64,000 bases of DNA from JAHECQ01 sp963775125 (GCA_963775125.1 CAVZHQ010000003.1:124001-188000); one strand, 5' to 3'. Counted from the stretch's first letter, positions 23,366 through 32,656 are shown. Numbers and translations are program-made. Notes: generated from the sequence alone by a model not told the origin.

Positions 23366-25144
23366 GTGGCCAAGCGTGACGACCAACCCATCGAACGAGC
23401 CCAGAACCCGTTCAACTTCGACATCTCCACCACGGACGGTCGACCGCCGCAGGAGTACTACGACCAGATCAAGGCCAAGTTCGCCGAGGAGCGGGACCTT
23501 CGGCTGAACTACCGACCCGAGGGCCAGAGCCAGTACATCACCGACTTGGACGGCGACCTCGGTCGCTACGCAGTTGACCCGTATGCCGGCGATGTCGTCG
23601 AACGCGAACCGCTCACGGACGAGGTCGAAGTGTTGTTCATCGGCGGCGGGTTCTCGGCACTCCTCACCTCGGCCCGGCTCCGTCAGCGGGGCGTCGAAAG
23701 CATCCGGATCGTCGAGCGTGGGGCCGACGTCGGCGGCACCTGGTACTGGAACCGGTACCCCGGCATTGCCTGCGATGTCGTGGCCTACGACTACCTGCCA
23801 CTCCTCGACGAGATGGAGTACGTGCCCACTCGCCACTACGCAGGTGGCCAGGAGATCTATCAGCACTGCCAGGCCATCGCCCGCCGATACGACCTCTATG
23901 ACCTTGCGGTGTTCCAGACCACGGTCACCTCCACCGAATGGAACGCCGAGGAGTCGCGTTGGCACGTGCGCACCGATCGCGGTGACCACATGCGCGCCCG
24001 GTTCGTGGTGTGCGCCAACGGAACGCTGTCCAAGCCCCGACTGGCGCGCATCGAGGGTATGACCTCCTTCAAGGGTCACTCATTCCACAGCTCGCGGTGG
24101 GACTACGACTACACCGGCCAGGACCTGGAGAACTTGGCCGACAAGACGGTCGGCATCATCGGCACCGGCGCCAGCGCAGTGCAGATCGTCCCGAATCTCG
24201 GGGCCAACGCCAAGGAACTCTTCGTGTTCCAGCGGACGCCGTCGTCCATCGACGTGCGTGACGACTGGGAGACCGATCAGGAATGGGCCGCCCGGCTCGA
24301 AGCCGGTTGGCAAGGGGAGCGTCGGGCCAAGATCATCGAAGCCCAACGTCGGCAGGCCGACCGCGGCAAGTCGACCACGCTGTCCCGCGACGAGAAGATC
24401 CGCCGGCAGGAGAACGCCAACATCGACGCGATGATGCGCATCCACAAGCGGATCGACGAGATCGTCGAAGACCCGGCGACGGCTGAGTCGTTGAAGCCGT
24501 GGTACATGCTCATGTGCAAGCGGCCGTGCTTCCACAACGATTATCTCCCGACGTTCAATCGTCCGAACGTGCACCTCATCGACACCCACGGCAAAGGCAT
24601 CACCGAGATCGGTCCCGAGGGTCCGGTGTTCGAAGGCACCACCTACCCGGTCGATCTGTTGATCTACGCCACTGGCTTCGAGGTGCAGAAGACCGGCATC
24701 TACAACCGCATCGTCGGCGAGGACGGCGTCGACCTCGACGACAAGTACGCCGACGGCATCCGGACCTTGGTCGGCATCCACACCCACGGATTCCCCAACC
24801 TCTTCATCATGGGCGGGTACCAGGCCTCCTTCCAGTTCAACCTCACCGACCTGTTGCAGGTTCAGGGTGACCACATCGCCAACTGCATCGATCACGTGCG
24901 CTCCGGCGGGTTCGACATGATCGACTGCACCGAGGACGCCGAGGAGTTCTGGGTGCAGGAAGTGATCGATCATCGCGGCAAGACCACCCGGAACCAAGAG
25001 TGCACGCCCGGCTACTACAACTTCGAGGGCGAGGACAACCGTCGTCAGGACGGCAACTACAACGGCGGCTTCCCGGCGTACATCGATCACATCGCCCAGC
25101 TCGAGGCGACCTTCGACCAACACTTCGTGCTCACGAAAGCCTGA
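23366..25144 (+). CDS. Baeyer-Villiger-type flavin monooxygenase (first of three)
   Basis: 592 residues from GTG 23366. Inserts oxygen next to a ketone using FAD and NADPH. The first Rossmann motif is GGGFSALLTSARLRQRG (about residue 92), followed by GGTWYWNRYPG; the BVMO fingerprint appears as FKGHSFHSSRWDYD (WD in place of WP) near 232; the second Rossmann motif is IGTGASAVQIVP near 270. An N-terminal extension of about 80 residues is typical of the steroid or cyclic-ketone group. It shares long blocks with the enzyme at 61733-63539 (for example RYPG..CD, SSID, KRPCFH), so these two are paralogues, while the one at 55492 is more distant. Confidence 0.93.
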   Translation: MAKRDDQPIERAQNPFNFDISTTDGRPPQEYYDQIKAKFAEERDLRLNYRPEGQSQYITDLDGDLGRYAVDPYAGDVVEREPLTDEVEVLFIGGGFSALLTSARLRQRGVESIRIVERGADVGGTWYWNRYPGIACDVVAYDYLPLLDEMEYVPTRHYAGGQEIYQHCQAIARRYDLYDLAVFQTTVTSTEWNAEESRWHVRTDRGDHMRARFVVCANGTLSKPRLARIEGMTSFKGHSFHSSRWDYDYTGQDLENLADKTVGIIGTGASAVQIVPNLGANAKELFVFQRTPSSIDVRDDWETDQEWAARLEAGWQGERRAKIIEAQRRQADRGKSTTLSRDEKIRRQENANIDAMMRIHKRIDEIVEDPATAESLKPWYMLMCKRPCFHNDYLPTFNRPNVHLIDTHGKGITEIGPEGPVFEGTTYPVDLLIYATGFEVQKTGIYNRIVGEDGVDLDDKYADGIRTLVGIHTHGFPNLFIMGGYQASFQFNLTDLLQVQGDHIANCIDHVRSGGFDMIDCTEDAEEFWVQEVIDHRGKTTRNQECTPGYYNFEGEDNRRQDGNYNGGFPAYIDHIAQLEATFDQHFVLTKA

Positions 25145-25254
25145 TACTTCAAGGGTTTCCGAAGAAAATTGTGAGCATCAGCCCATTCCGCTGCGTTTCC
25201 TGCTGTTCTTTGAGCCGTTAACCAACAAACAAGCGGAAAAGCTGGGTTCAAACC

Positions 25255-25548
25255 ATGGCAACCAAAGCAGAAATGATCAGTGCTGTCGCCGAGCGAGCAG
25301 GGGCCGACAAGAAGACGACCGAGAGCGTTCTCGGTGCCTTCTTCGACCATGCTGCGGAGCAGGTCAAGTCGGGCGAGAAGGTCGCCTGGCCGGGCTTCGG
25401 CACGTTCTCGATGGCCGAGCGCGGCCCCCGCACGGGCCGCAACCCCCAGACGGGCGCGTCGATCAAGATCAAGAAGAGCCGCTCGGTCAAGCTGTCGACC
25501 TCAGCCCCGATGAAGGAATGGCTCATCGGCGCCAAGAAGAAGCGCTGA
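25255..25548 (+). CDS. HU-family nucleoid DNA-binding protein
   Basis: 97 residues, MATKAEMISAVAERAGADKKTTESVL... The first half is the helical dimerisation body and the second the DNA-binding beta arm with GRNPQTGASIKIKKSRSVKLS, the family signature. It lacks the long lysine-rich C-terminal tail of mycobacterial HupB, resembling standard bacterial HU. It bends DNA and organises the nucleoid. Upstream bases 25145-25254 are noticeably AT-rich and must contain its promoter. It ends in front of a strong bidirectional hairpin. Confidence 0.95.
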   Translation: MATKAEMISAVAERAGADKKTTESVLGAFFDHAAEQVKSGEKVAWPGFGTFSMAERGPRTGRNPQTGASIKIKKSRSVKLSTSAPMKEWLIGAKKKR

Positions 25549-25569
25549 GTTTCAAGCGAGAGCTGGTTG

Positions 25570-25613
25570 AGCGGGACCGGGGCGACCCGGTCCCGCTACA
25601 GCGGGATCCCGCT
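25570..25613. terminator. Bidirectional terminator between HU and Nudix genes
   Basis: A perfect 12-bp stem (AGCGGGACCGGG, 25570-25581, with 25586-25597) is closed by a GCGA tetraloop of the stable GNRA type. Three bases on, a second perfect palindrome AGCGGGATCCCGCT (25600-25613) repeats the same AGCGGGA arm and runs into the Nudix stop codon at 25612. Confidence 0.85.
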
Positions 25614-26176
25614 ACAGATCGATTGTTGGCGTCGCCCAAATGTTGTAGACCCTGGACAGGACCGACAATGCCAGGGCGTGTTGAATCTCTCCGGCCTGCA
25701 CGGCGTGCATGACCTGGGCGGGGGAGTGGAGTTCCACTTGGATGAACTCGCCGCCCTCGTTCTTCGGCGCTCCGTCCAACTCGACGTCGACGCCCGAGCC
25801 AGTGATGACAGAGGTTGTCGTGGATCGCCGGGTTGGGTTGTACCGCACCGAGGTAGCTCCAGGTGCCACCGACGAAGCCGGTCTCCTCCATGAGTTCGCG
25901 GCGGATCGCCGTCTCGGAGTCCTCGCCCGGATCGACCATGCCGCCCGGTGTCTCGAGCGTGGTCGACGCCGCGCCGAATCGGAACTGACGGACCATGACC
26001 AGTTGCCCGTCGGTGTTGATGGCGACGCAGTTCACCCAGTCGACCGATTCCAGGACCAAGCGTTCGAAGCTCTTGCCCGACTGCGGGTGACGGAGCTGAT
26101 CGAAGCGGGTCTTGAACAGGATGAGCGGATCGCCGTAGCGAGAGCTCTGCCGTTCCCAGTGCAGATGGTCGAACAT
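25612..26176 (-). pseudogene. Nudix hydrolase, one frameshift near base 25805
   Basis: About 187 residues in two frames. From ATG 26176: MFDHLHWERQSSRYGDPLIL.., with the complete Nudix box GGMVDPGEDSETAIRREL and MEETGF (G-x5-E-x7-REL-x-EETG), up to AIHDNLCHHWL; then the frame changes to SGVDVELDGAPKNEGGEF.. and ends at 25612. The order (QFRFG before the box, VxRFxxG.. and C-terminal helix) resembles ADP-ribose pyrophosphatase-type enzymes, which hydrolyse nucleoside diphosphate derivatives with Mg. One base change near CACTGGCTCGGGCG restores the frame. Convergent with HU. Confidence 0.82.
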
Positions 26177-26256
26177 CTGCCGACCCTAATGGCCCAGTGG
26201 CCGTAGGGCGTGCTGCTCATGTACGAGCCGGCAGACTTCTCCCAAAATGAGCGACT

Positions 26257-28369
26257 ATGCGGCATCTGATTCATCGCCCGGCGTTCGTTGCTCTCGCGTT
26301 CCTGCTCACCAGTGCTTCGATGGCAACCATTGGAGTGCCGGCGATCGAGGCCCAAAGCCGCCCAGTGGTCGAAGTCACCTTTGAGCTGGACGCCGTGACC
26401 GGCTTCGTATACGTGGACGAAGCCGAACGCGTCGTCGTCGTTGGCGATGACGAGGTGCTGATCTTCGGTCTCGATGGCTCGTTGTTGCATCGCGTGACCG
26501 GGGTTGCCGAAGCTCGCGGCGCGGAGGAGTGGGGTCGTTCTGTCGTGGTCATCGCAGGAGCGACCGACGAACTGGTTGTGATCGACACAACTTCAGGTCA
26601 GGTGACGCGCCGGATCCAGGCGGGCGTGGAAGTTGTTTCCTCGGTCGCAGTCGCGGGCGACACGGCTTGGTTCGCCCATGGCCCATTTTCCTGGCTGTCC
26701 GGGATAGGAAGGGTTGATCTGTCCTCTGGCGTCTCAGAACCCGGTCGGCTGGGTGAGAACAAGCTGTACACCGGTTCGATCATCGAAGTGTCCCCGGCAC
26801 TCCCGTCGTCGGTGTTCGCCTACCAGTCCGACATTTCTCCGAGCGGCTTGTACCGGTACGACGATGCCGATCGGTCGCTCCATTGGTCCCTTCGGCATGA
26901 TCACGTCCCGGCGTTTGTCGCCTCGAACGCGGGGGATCGGCTTTGGGCGTACAACGGAAGGTTGGTCGAGCTGTCGACCGCGACTCTTGCCGAGACCGGC
27001 GTTGTGTACGACTTTGGTCCGGCGACGGACATGACGGCTGAACAGCTGGCGGTGCGCGACGACCTGTGGATGGTGGCCGCAGCCGGCCGAGAACTGAGCT
27101 TGTTCCGGGTTGGCCAGCCCGAGCCACTCACCTCGTTCGAGCTGCGGGGACCGATCAAAGCGGTCGACGTGACCGCAGAGCAGCTGTTCCTCGTCGAAGG
27201 CCGGCGGTACACCTACCAAGCACCAGGTCGCGAGAACACCCTTCGGATCACGCCTCACGACTTCGTGCCGGAGAGGGCCACGATCGGCGTGGCGATCGAT
27301 GCACACGGAACGCCCACTGCGGCGCGGCCGAGCCTCGCGTACCAGTGCTCGGACGGTTCGACTGGCACGATCCCCCGAGTGCCGTACGGCTTTTGGACCG
27401 ATCTGGAGGTCCCGGCCGCAGCGACCTGGTGTTCGGTGACGTTGAGTCATGTCGCCGACAGGCACCGAACCTATTTCTGGACCTCCGACGGGAGGCTGAT
27501 CGAAGGGGTGACGACGAGGGTCGAAGTCACCGGTGACGTGAACGAGGACTCTGCTGAGTTTCTCCAAGTGCTGCCGAGTCCCATGAACGACGCAACCGAG
27601 TTCGTCAGGCAGCAGTACCACGATCTGCTCCAGCGTTACCCCGAGCCCGCCGGCGTCAAGTACTGGGTGAGTTTGTTGAACACTGGAGCAATGACGGACT
27701 ACCAGTTGGTGCAGAAGTTCGTTGAGTCGCCTGAGTTCCTCGGCTCGATGGCCCCAGCGATGCGGTTGTATCTCGCGTACTTCCTTCGATGGCCCGACGA
27801 ATCCGGTCTTGCGTTCTGGGCCAACGCCATTCGCAACGGCACATCTGTGGGTCAGATTTCGGACTTCTTCGCCGCGTCGCCTGAGTTCATGCAACGCTAC
27901 GGCACTCTGAGCAACAAGGACTTCGTGACGCTGGTCTACGCAAACGTGCTCGGCCGGTCCCCCGACTCCGCCGGCTACAACTATTGGCTGGCACAAATGA
28001 ACGCCGGCATGACTCGAGGCGCGGTCATGACCCGATTCTCCGAATCGCCGGAGTACGTCGCGGCAGACTGGGGCGCCGATCACGGTACGTGCGCTGTATC
28101 TGGGTCTCCTCCGACGACAGCCCGACGAGGCAGGCTTCAGCTTCTGGTCCCAGCAATACCGCCAGACGCGATCGTTGGCCCCGCTGATCGTTGGCTTCCT
28201 CGACAGCGATGAATACGCCGACCGCTTCTGGTTCTGGGACGATGGCCCGTTGCCGGTGACGCAGGCGGGTGCGCTCAAGCGCTCCAACAACGACGCGGTC
28301 GAGATGACCGCGCTGCGACGGTCGATGCCTGACGACCGACCGTGGTTGGCTCGAGGCGGCGACGCATAG
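26257..28369 (+). pseudogene. Secreted beta-propeller / DUF4214 protein, frameshift near base 28085
   Basis: About 704 residues. A signal peptide (MRHLIHRPAFVALAFLLTSA, cleavage near IEAQS) is followed by about 300 residues of repeated four-strand blades (ITGDDEVLIFGLDG-like units such as VYVDEAERVVVVGDDEVLIF) and then tandem DUF4214 repeats of about 55 residues: QQYHDLLQRYPEPAGVKYW, LAYFLRWPDESGLAFW, YANVLGRSPDSAGYNYW, and, only after a frameshift near 28085, LGLLRRQPDEAGFSFW. The reading frame before the shift stops at 28212; the shifted frame stops at 28369, ten bases before gntK. DUF4214 repeats are common on S-layer-like and RTX secreted proteins. A cell-surface sensor or adhesin is possible. 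Confidence 0.78.
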
Positions 28370-28378
28370 CCTGGCGGA

Positions 28379-28858
28379 GTGAACCTTCCTGATGGGCTGA
28401 ACCGCGCTGACCGTTGGTTGGTCGTGATGGGCGTCGCGGGTTCGGGCAAGACCACCGTGGGCGGACAGATTGCCACCGAGTTCGGCGTCGATTTCGTCGA
28501 CGGCGACGACCTGCACCCCGCAGCGAACGTGGCGAAGATGTCGGCCGGTGAGCCCCTGGACGACGACGATCGCCTACCGTGGCTGGAGCGAGTCGGCGAT
28601 GTCCTGGCTTCGAGCGAAGGCGGCGTCGTCGTCGCCTGCTCGGCGCTCAAACGGACCTACCGGGAGCTCATCCGAGAACGCTGTCGTGATGCCGGGCGTC
28701 CGCTCAAATTCGTCTACCTGGATGTGTCATCCGACGTTGCTCGGAGGCGAGTGGCCAACCGTCCCGGGCACTTCATGGGCACCGACATGGTGGACAGCCA
28801 GTTCGCCGCGCTCGAGTCTCCGATCGGAGAACCCGACGTGGTGGTCTGGGCGAGTTAA
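28379..28858 (+). CDS. gntK: Gluconokinase
   Basis: 159 residues from GTG 28379. Shikimate-kinase-like P-loop enzyme that phosphorylates gluconate to 6-phosphogluconate. Walker A GVAGSGKTT (about residues 18-26), the gluconate-binding DGDDLHPAANVAKM, and ACSALKRTYRELIR followed by FVYLD and RPGHFMGTDMVDSQFAALE are all diagnostic of the thermoresistant GntK family. It is about 10 residues shorter than usual at the C-terminus. Its TAA overlaps the stop codon of the convergent patatin gene (TTAA shared), so the shortened end looks genuine. No other gluconate genes are nearby. Confidence 0.92.
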   Translation: MNLPDGLNRADRWLVVMGVAGSGKTTVGGQIATEFGVDFVDGDDLHPAANVAKMSAGEPLDDDDRLPWLERVGDVLASSEGGVVVACSALKRTYRELIRERCRDAGRPLKFVYLDVSSDVARRRVANRPGHFMGTDMVDSQFAALESPIGEPDVVVWAS

Positions 28859-29791
28859 CCGGCGGTCGGCGGGTCGAGGCGGCGGAACACCTCGGACGCG
28901 GTGGCGTAGGCCTGCATGGCCACTGCCGGTCGCCGGGCCCGGTCGAGCATGTTGGGCCCCATGGCATCGAGGTCATCGCCAGTGGGCCGAATGATCTCGA
29001 CGTCGTGCATCTGAGCCGAGGCGTCGTCGCTCGTAGTCGGTCTGTGCGCGGGTGTATGCCCGCAGCCCCGACCACGGCCCGGGACGGTCGGTGATGCGGT
29101 CTGCCGAAGTCGGCGAGCTGACGATCACGATGCGGTGAGGGTCGTGGCGCAAGACGTCGAGGTTGTCCGACGAGTGGACGACGCCGTCGAAGTAGTCCCT
29201 GCCGTCGATGGAAACCGGAGCGAAGACGCCGGGCACCGAACACGATGCCGCGACCGCGAGTGCCGGTACCACGTTGCTCGACTCGTCGAAGATCACTCGC
29301 TTGCCGGTCGCCATGGCGACGGCGCAGACCCGCAAGTGTGGGACCGTGGGCCAGGTCGAACCGAGCAGCCCGTTGGTCAATGCTTGAACTGCTGTGGTCG
29401 GCACCGCTCCCCGAGGAAGCAATGCAGCAGCGATGCTGCCTGGGGCAACGCTCCAAGGCTGCCGCAGCGCGTGGCCGAGGATCTCGGGCGCCGCGGGGCG
29501 GCCCAGGCTGGAGCGGGCGGTTTGTCGTTCGCCGAGAAGCGCCCGGGCTCGGCCCAGAAGTTCGGCGCCGTGAGCACTCAGCGGCTTGCCGGTCTCGCGG
29601 CGGAAGATGTCGTCGGCGCTCAACCCCGCAGCGATGAGGGCCCCGGTGAGGGCGCCCGCGGAGGTCCCGATGATCGTGTCGGCTTGACGGGGATCGATGC
29701 CCCACGTGTCCTGTAGTGCCTTGAGAACTCCGGCATGGAACGCGCCGCCCGCAGTGCCACCGGAACCCAGGACAAGTGCGAGTGGCTTCAT
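28855..29791 (-). pseudogene. Patatin-like phospholipase/esterase, frameshift near base 29020
   Basis: About 311 residues. ATG 29791 gives MKPLALVLGSGGTAGGAFHA with the oxyanion loop GSGGTAGG, then the nucleophile elbow IGTSAGALTG (GxSxG), and the Asp of the dyad in YFDGVVHSSDN, where the usual DGG/DGA is DGV. The frame runs to about 29020 (RAYTRAQTDYER) and continues in another frame as ASAQMHDVEIIRPTGDDLDAM to the stop at 28855. One missing base near CGACGACGCC repairs it. Patatins hydrolyse acyl esters of lipids; next to polyester-granule genes, a lipase or granule depolymerase role is conceivable. Divergent from the phasin-like gene. Confidence 0.82.
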
Positions 29792-29816
29792 CGTGAGAAC
29801 CTTTGTAAAAAAATGA

Positions 29817-29845
29817 TTGTCAATACTTCGTTCAATGCGTACTAT
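29817..29845 (+). promoter_or_regulatory. Sigma-70-type promoter for the phasin-like / XRE operon
   Basis: TTGTCA (29817-29822) and TACTAT (29840-29845) are separated by 17 bases in an AT-rich 109-base gap between divergent genes. The ATTGTCAAT at 29816-29824 is a small dyad overlapping the -35 box and could be the site of the XRE repressor encoded downstream. Confidence 0.5.
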
Positions 29846-29900
29846 ACACAGCAATCCCGAAACAGCAAGCCCCCAAAATCGAAACGAGACTCCCGTGACC

Positions 29901-30176
29901 ATGATCGAAACCATCCGTGAAGCCCAGACCCGCACCCTCGAGCAGATGCGCACCGCGCACGAGCAGGTCATCGAATTCAACGAGCGCATCGCCGACACCG
30001 TCACCTCGGCCCTGCCCGACTTCCAGTCGCCTTTCGGCGAGTACCTGCCGAAGCCGACCGAGTTGGTGAACACCTACTTCGAGTTCCTCAGTGGCGTGCA
30101 GCAGGCCAACGCCGAGTTCGCCTCCCGCATGGTCAAGGCCTGGGATCGCAGCGAAGACCTCACCGCGGCCAAGTGA
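29901..30176 (+). CDS. Phasin-like granule-associated protein
   Basis: 91 residues from ATG 29901 (GTG 29895 in frame). All-helical, amphipathic and without a signal peptide: MIETIREAQTRTLEQMRTAH, IEFNERIADTVTSALPDFQS, PTELVNTYFEFLSGVQQANA. The length, the repeated Q/E/A-rich helices and the phrase VNTYFEFLSGVQQANAEFAS resemble phasins, which coat polyhydroxyalkanoate granules. The next gene, an XRE regulator, overlaps by four bases (GTGA), and a class III PhaC lies 3 kb away, which strengthens the call. A more general membrane-lipid-binding helix protein is the alternative. Confidence 0.7.
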   Translation: MIETIREAQTRTLEQMRTAHEQVIEFNERIADTVTSALPDFQSPFGEYLPKPTELVNTYFEFLSGVQQANAEFASRMVKAWDRSEDLTAAK

Positions 30177-30535
30177 CCCGCAAGCAGCCCGGCCTGGGCT
30201 ACCCCGGTCTCGAGCAGATGGGCGAGTTCATTCGCGCCCAGCGAAAGCTGATGGAGCTGAGCCAGCGAGAGCTGGCCAAGCTCACCAATCTCTCGGACCC
30301 CTACGTCAGTCAGCTCGAGCGAGGGTTGCACGAACCCTCCATTCGGGTGTTGCGGGCGTTGGCCAAGGCGCTGAATGTCCGAGCAGAGGTCATGCTCGAG
30401 TACGCCGGACTGCTTGAAACCGAAGACGAACCGACCAGCGCGGCAGAGGCCATCATGGCCGACCCGCATCTGACCGACAGTCAGAAGCAGAGCTTGCTGG
30501 CCGTGTACCGCAACTTCCGCGAGACCGAAGCATGA
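30173..30535 (+). CDS. XRE-family transcriptional regulator
   Basis: 120 residues from a GTG that overlaps the phasin-like stop. A single helix-turn-helix domain (about residues 18-75): IRAQRKLMELSQRELAKLTN, YVSQLERGLHEPS with recognition helix, IRVLRALAKALNVRAEVMLE. The C-terminal 40 residues are helical and may mediate dimerisation. By position it is the likely autoregulator of the phasin-like gene, in the way PhaR-type repressors sense free polyester granules, although PhaR itself belongs to a different family. Its TGA overlaps the next ATG. Confidence 0.9.
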   Translation: MTRKQPGLGYPGLEQMGEFIRAQRKLMELSQRELAKLTNLSDPYVSQLERGLHEPSIRVLRALAKALNVRAEVMLEYAGLLETEDEPTSAAEAIMADPHLTDSQKQSLLAVYRNFRETEA

Positions 30536-32091
30536 GGCAGCCGCCATCCGCACTGCGGCTCGGACTCCTCGACCCCTGGTTGGGCGCCGCTCGCATGTAC
30601 AGCGTCGCTCGATGGGGACCGGGAGTCGGGGCCATGGTGCTGGCGGCGGCGGCGCGCTATCCCACCCGTGCTGCGGTGATCGACGACGACGGTCCGTTCA
30701 CGTACCGAGAGCTCGACCAACAGGCATCGCGGTTCGCAGCATTCCTCCTTCGAACCGACAGGCGTGGAGCGGTCGGCATCTTGTGCCGCAACCACCGGGG
30801 TTTCCTCGTGGCGCAAATCGGCGCCGAGCGCGCCGGTAGCGACGTCGTGATGCTCAACACCGCACTACCCGCCGCCCGATTGGCCGAGGTCGTCGAACGG
30901 GAGAACATCACCACCCTGGTGGCTGACGACGAGTTTTCGGCCGTTCCGGATTCGGTGGCGGTCGTCTCCGCCGACGGCAGCGGGCCGAGATCGCTGAAGG
31001 CAGGCTCCTCAGCCGTCTGTCGGTGGGTTCCCTCCCCCTCGCGGCGATCCGGTTTGGTGCTCCTCACCTCCGGCACGACGGGCGCTCCCCGCGGCGCGAA
31101 GCGCCCGAACAAGGCACCGGGCACAGAATCGCTGTCGATCCTCGAGCAGATTCCGTACCAGGTGGGCGACGTCTATCACGTCGCCTCACCGCTGTTCCAC
31201 GCCTGGGGACTGAGTCAGGTGACGATTGCCTTGGCCACTGCCTCGACGGTCATCCTGCGGCGTAAGTTCGATGCCGAGGCGGTCGTGGATCTCCTCGAGT
31301 CCGAAGCGCTCGACGTGCTCGCGGTCGTGCCGCTGATGCTTCGCCGGATCTTGTTCGCAACGGCAGATGCCGACGCAGCAGGGCGCGTCTTGCATGCTCC
31401 GCGCATCGTCACGAGCAGCGGCAACGTCCTGTCAGGTGATCTTTCGCTGGACTGGATGGATCGCTTCGGCGACCGCCTCTTCAACCTGTACGGCTCGACC
31501 GAGACCGGCATGGGAACGATCGCTCGCCCCTTGGACATGCGCAGTGCTCCCGGTACGGTCGGCCGGCCGCCGAAGGGCGTCACGCTGTCGATCCTCGATG
31601 AGGACGGGATGCCCTTGCCCCCCGGCCAGACAGGCGCCATCTTCCTCAGCAGTTCCATGCAGTTCGCCGGCTACTCCGACGGCACCGACCGAGTTCGCAA
31701 CGGCTCGCTCATGGAGAGCAACGACCTTGGCTATCTCGACGATCGCGGTCTCCTGCACGTCAACGGCCGGGCCGGCGACATGATCGTGACCGGGGGAGAG
31801 AACGTGTTCCCCAGCGCAGTCGAGGAAGTGCTCGAGCGTCAACCAGGGGTCGAGGCTGCCTGCGTGGTCGGTCTCCCCAACCCCGAATACGGGCAGATCG
31901 TGGGTGCGTTCATCGTCGCACGCGACGGTGAGACGGTCGATCCCGAGGCGCTGCGAATCGAGCTGGCCAAGGAGATGCCCGGCTATATGGTTCCTCGTGA
32001 ATACCGCTTCGTCGAGGGGCTACCCATGACGACGACCGGCAAGGTGATCAGGCACCAACTTGCGGTGCTGGGCCAGGCCGAGCACCTGTAG
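30532..32091 (+). CDS. Acyl-CoA synthetase (ANL superfamily, AMP-forming)
   Basis: 519 residues, ATG overlapping the XRE stop. Activates a carboxylic acid as acyl-AMP, then acyl-CoA. P-loop LLTSGTTGAPRGAKRP near residue 178, YGSTETGMGT near 322, the A7/A8 region YLDDRGLLHVNGRAGDM, and the catalytic lysine in TTTGKVIRHQL near 507. Long-chain or aromatic acid specificity cannot be told. It is third in a four-base-overlap chain with the phasin-like gene and regulator, so it likely feeds acyl-CoA to polyester synthesis or consumes its breakdown products. Its 3' end overlaps the convergent marR-like gene by 44 bases. Confidence 0.92.
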   Translation: MRQPPSALRLGLLDPWLGAARMYSVARWGPGVGAMVLAAAARYPTRAAVIDDDGPFTYRELDQQASRFAAFLLRTDRRGAVGILCRNHRGFLVAQIGAERAGSDVVMLNTALPAARLAEVVERENITTLVADDEFSAVPDSVAVVSADGSGPRSLKAGSSAVCRWVPSPSRRSGLVLLTSGTTGAPRGAKRPNKAPGTESLSILEQIPYQVGDVYHVASPLFHAWGLSQVTIALATASTVILRRKFDAEAVVDLLESEALDVLAVVPLMLRRILFATADADAAGRVLHAPRIVTSSGNVLSGDLSLDWMDRFGDRLFNLYGSTETGMGTIARPLDMRSAPGTVGRPPKGVTLSILDEDGMPLPPGQTGAIFLSSSMQFAGYSDGTDRVRNGSLMESNDLGYLDDRGLLHVNGRAGDMIVTGGENVFPSAVEEVLERQPGVEAACVVGLPNPEYGQIVGAFIVARDGETVDPEALRIELAKEMPGYMVPREYRFVEGLPMTTTGKVIRHQLAVLGQAEHL

Positions 32092-32587
32092 GGGCGAGGG
32101 CCGCGTCGGTGGCCTTCAGCATCCGTTCGAGATAGTCGGCAAGTGCGAGCTTCTCGGTGCTCGTGAACCCGGCGAAGATCTCGGCGTACACCGTGAAGGC
32201 GCGGTCGACGAAGGTGTGATGGAACTCGGCGCCGGATTCGGTGAGGCGCACGTGCACCTCGCGCTGGTCGTGTCCGGCCCGTTCCTTGACCACGTGGCCG
32301 GCGGCCTCCAAGCGGTTGACCGCTCGGGTTGCGCTCGATGGTTCGATGTCCATGATCATGGCCACTTCCCTGATGGGGCAGGGGCCGTGGGCGGCGATCG
32401 TGTCGAGGGCCCGGAACTGGCCGGGTTCGATGGAGATGTCGCCGGACTGGAGCACGTATCTCCGCAGACGCTCCACCGTCGGTCCCAGGCGGGCCGTGCG
32501 CCACAACGTGGCCACCCGTTCGTCGAGATCCTGGTCGGACTGGTCAGCCAGTTGGAGGGACCGTCGCTTGCCTTCTCGTTCGGCCAC
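32048..32587 (-). CDS. MarR-family transcriptional regulator
   Basis: 179 residues from the GTG at 32587, which follows a GGAG; an ATG at 32668 is in frame but without a ribosome site. Winged helix-turn-helix: IEPGQFRALDTIAAHGPCPI, REVAMIMDIEPSSATRAVNR (recognition helix) and AGHDQREVHVRLTESG wing. Helical ends for dimerisation follow. MarR proteins usually bind a dyad upstream of themselves and adjacent genes and release it when they bind a small aromatic or acyl ligand. It is divergent from the phaE-like/phaC genes, with dyads in the shared gap, so it probably controls them. Confidence 0.88.
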   Translation of the reverse strand: MAEREGKRRSLQLADQSDQDLDERVATLWRTARLGPTVERLRRYVLQSGDISIEPGQFRALDTIAAHGPCPIREVAMIMDIEPSSATRAVNRLEAAGHVVKERAGHDQREVHVRLTESGAEFHHTFVDRAFTVYAEIFAGFTSTEKLALADYLERMLKATDAALAPTGARPGPAPQVGA

Positions 32588-32656
32588 CGGATCTCCGTTC
32601 GCATGCAACAGCTGTCGGATGTGACATCTGTCAAGGCAATTTAGCTTGACTCGGCC

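Noticed and set aside
25235..25260. tRNA T-arm-like GGGTTCAAACC before the HU gene.
   Set aside because: No acceptor stem, D-arm or anticodon arm can be folded around it, and the HU ATG follows at once.
26734..28650. A 638-codon minus-strand frame opposite the DUF4214 gene.
   Set aside because: Arg/Ser-rich with no motif; the plus-strand protein has a signal peptide and recognised repeats.
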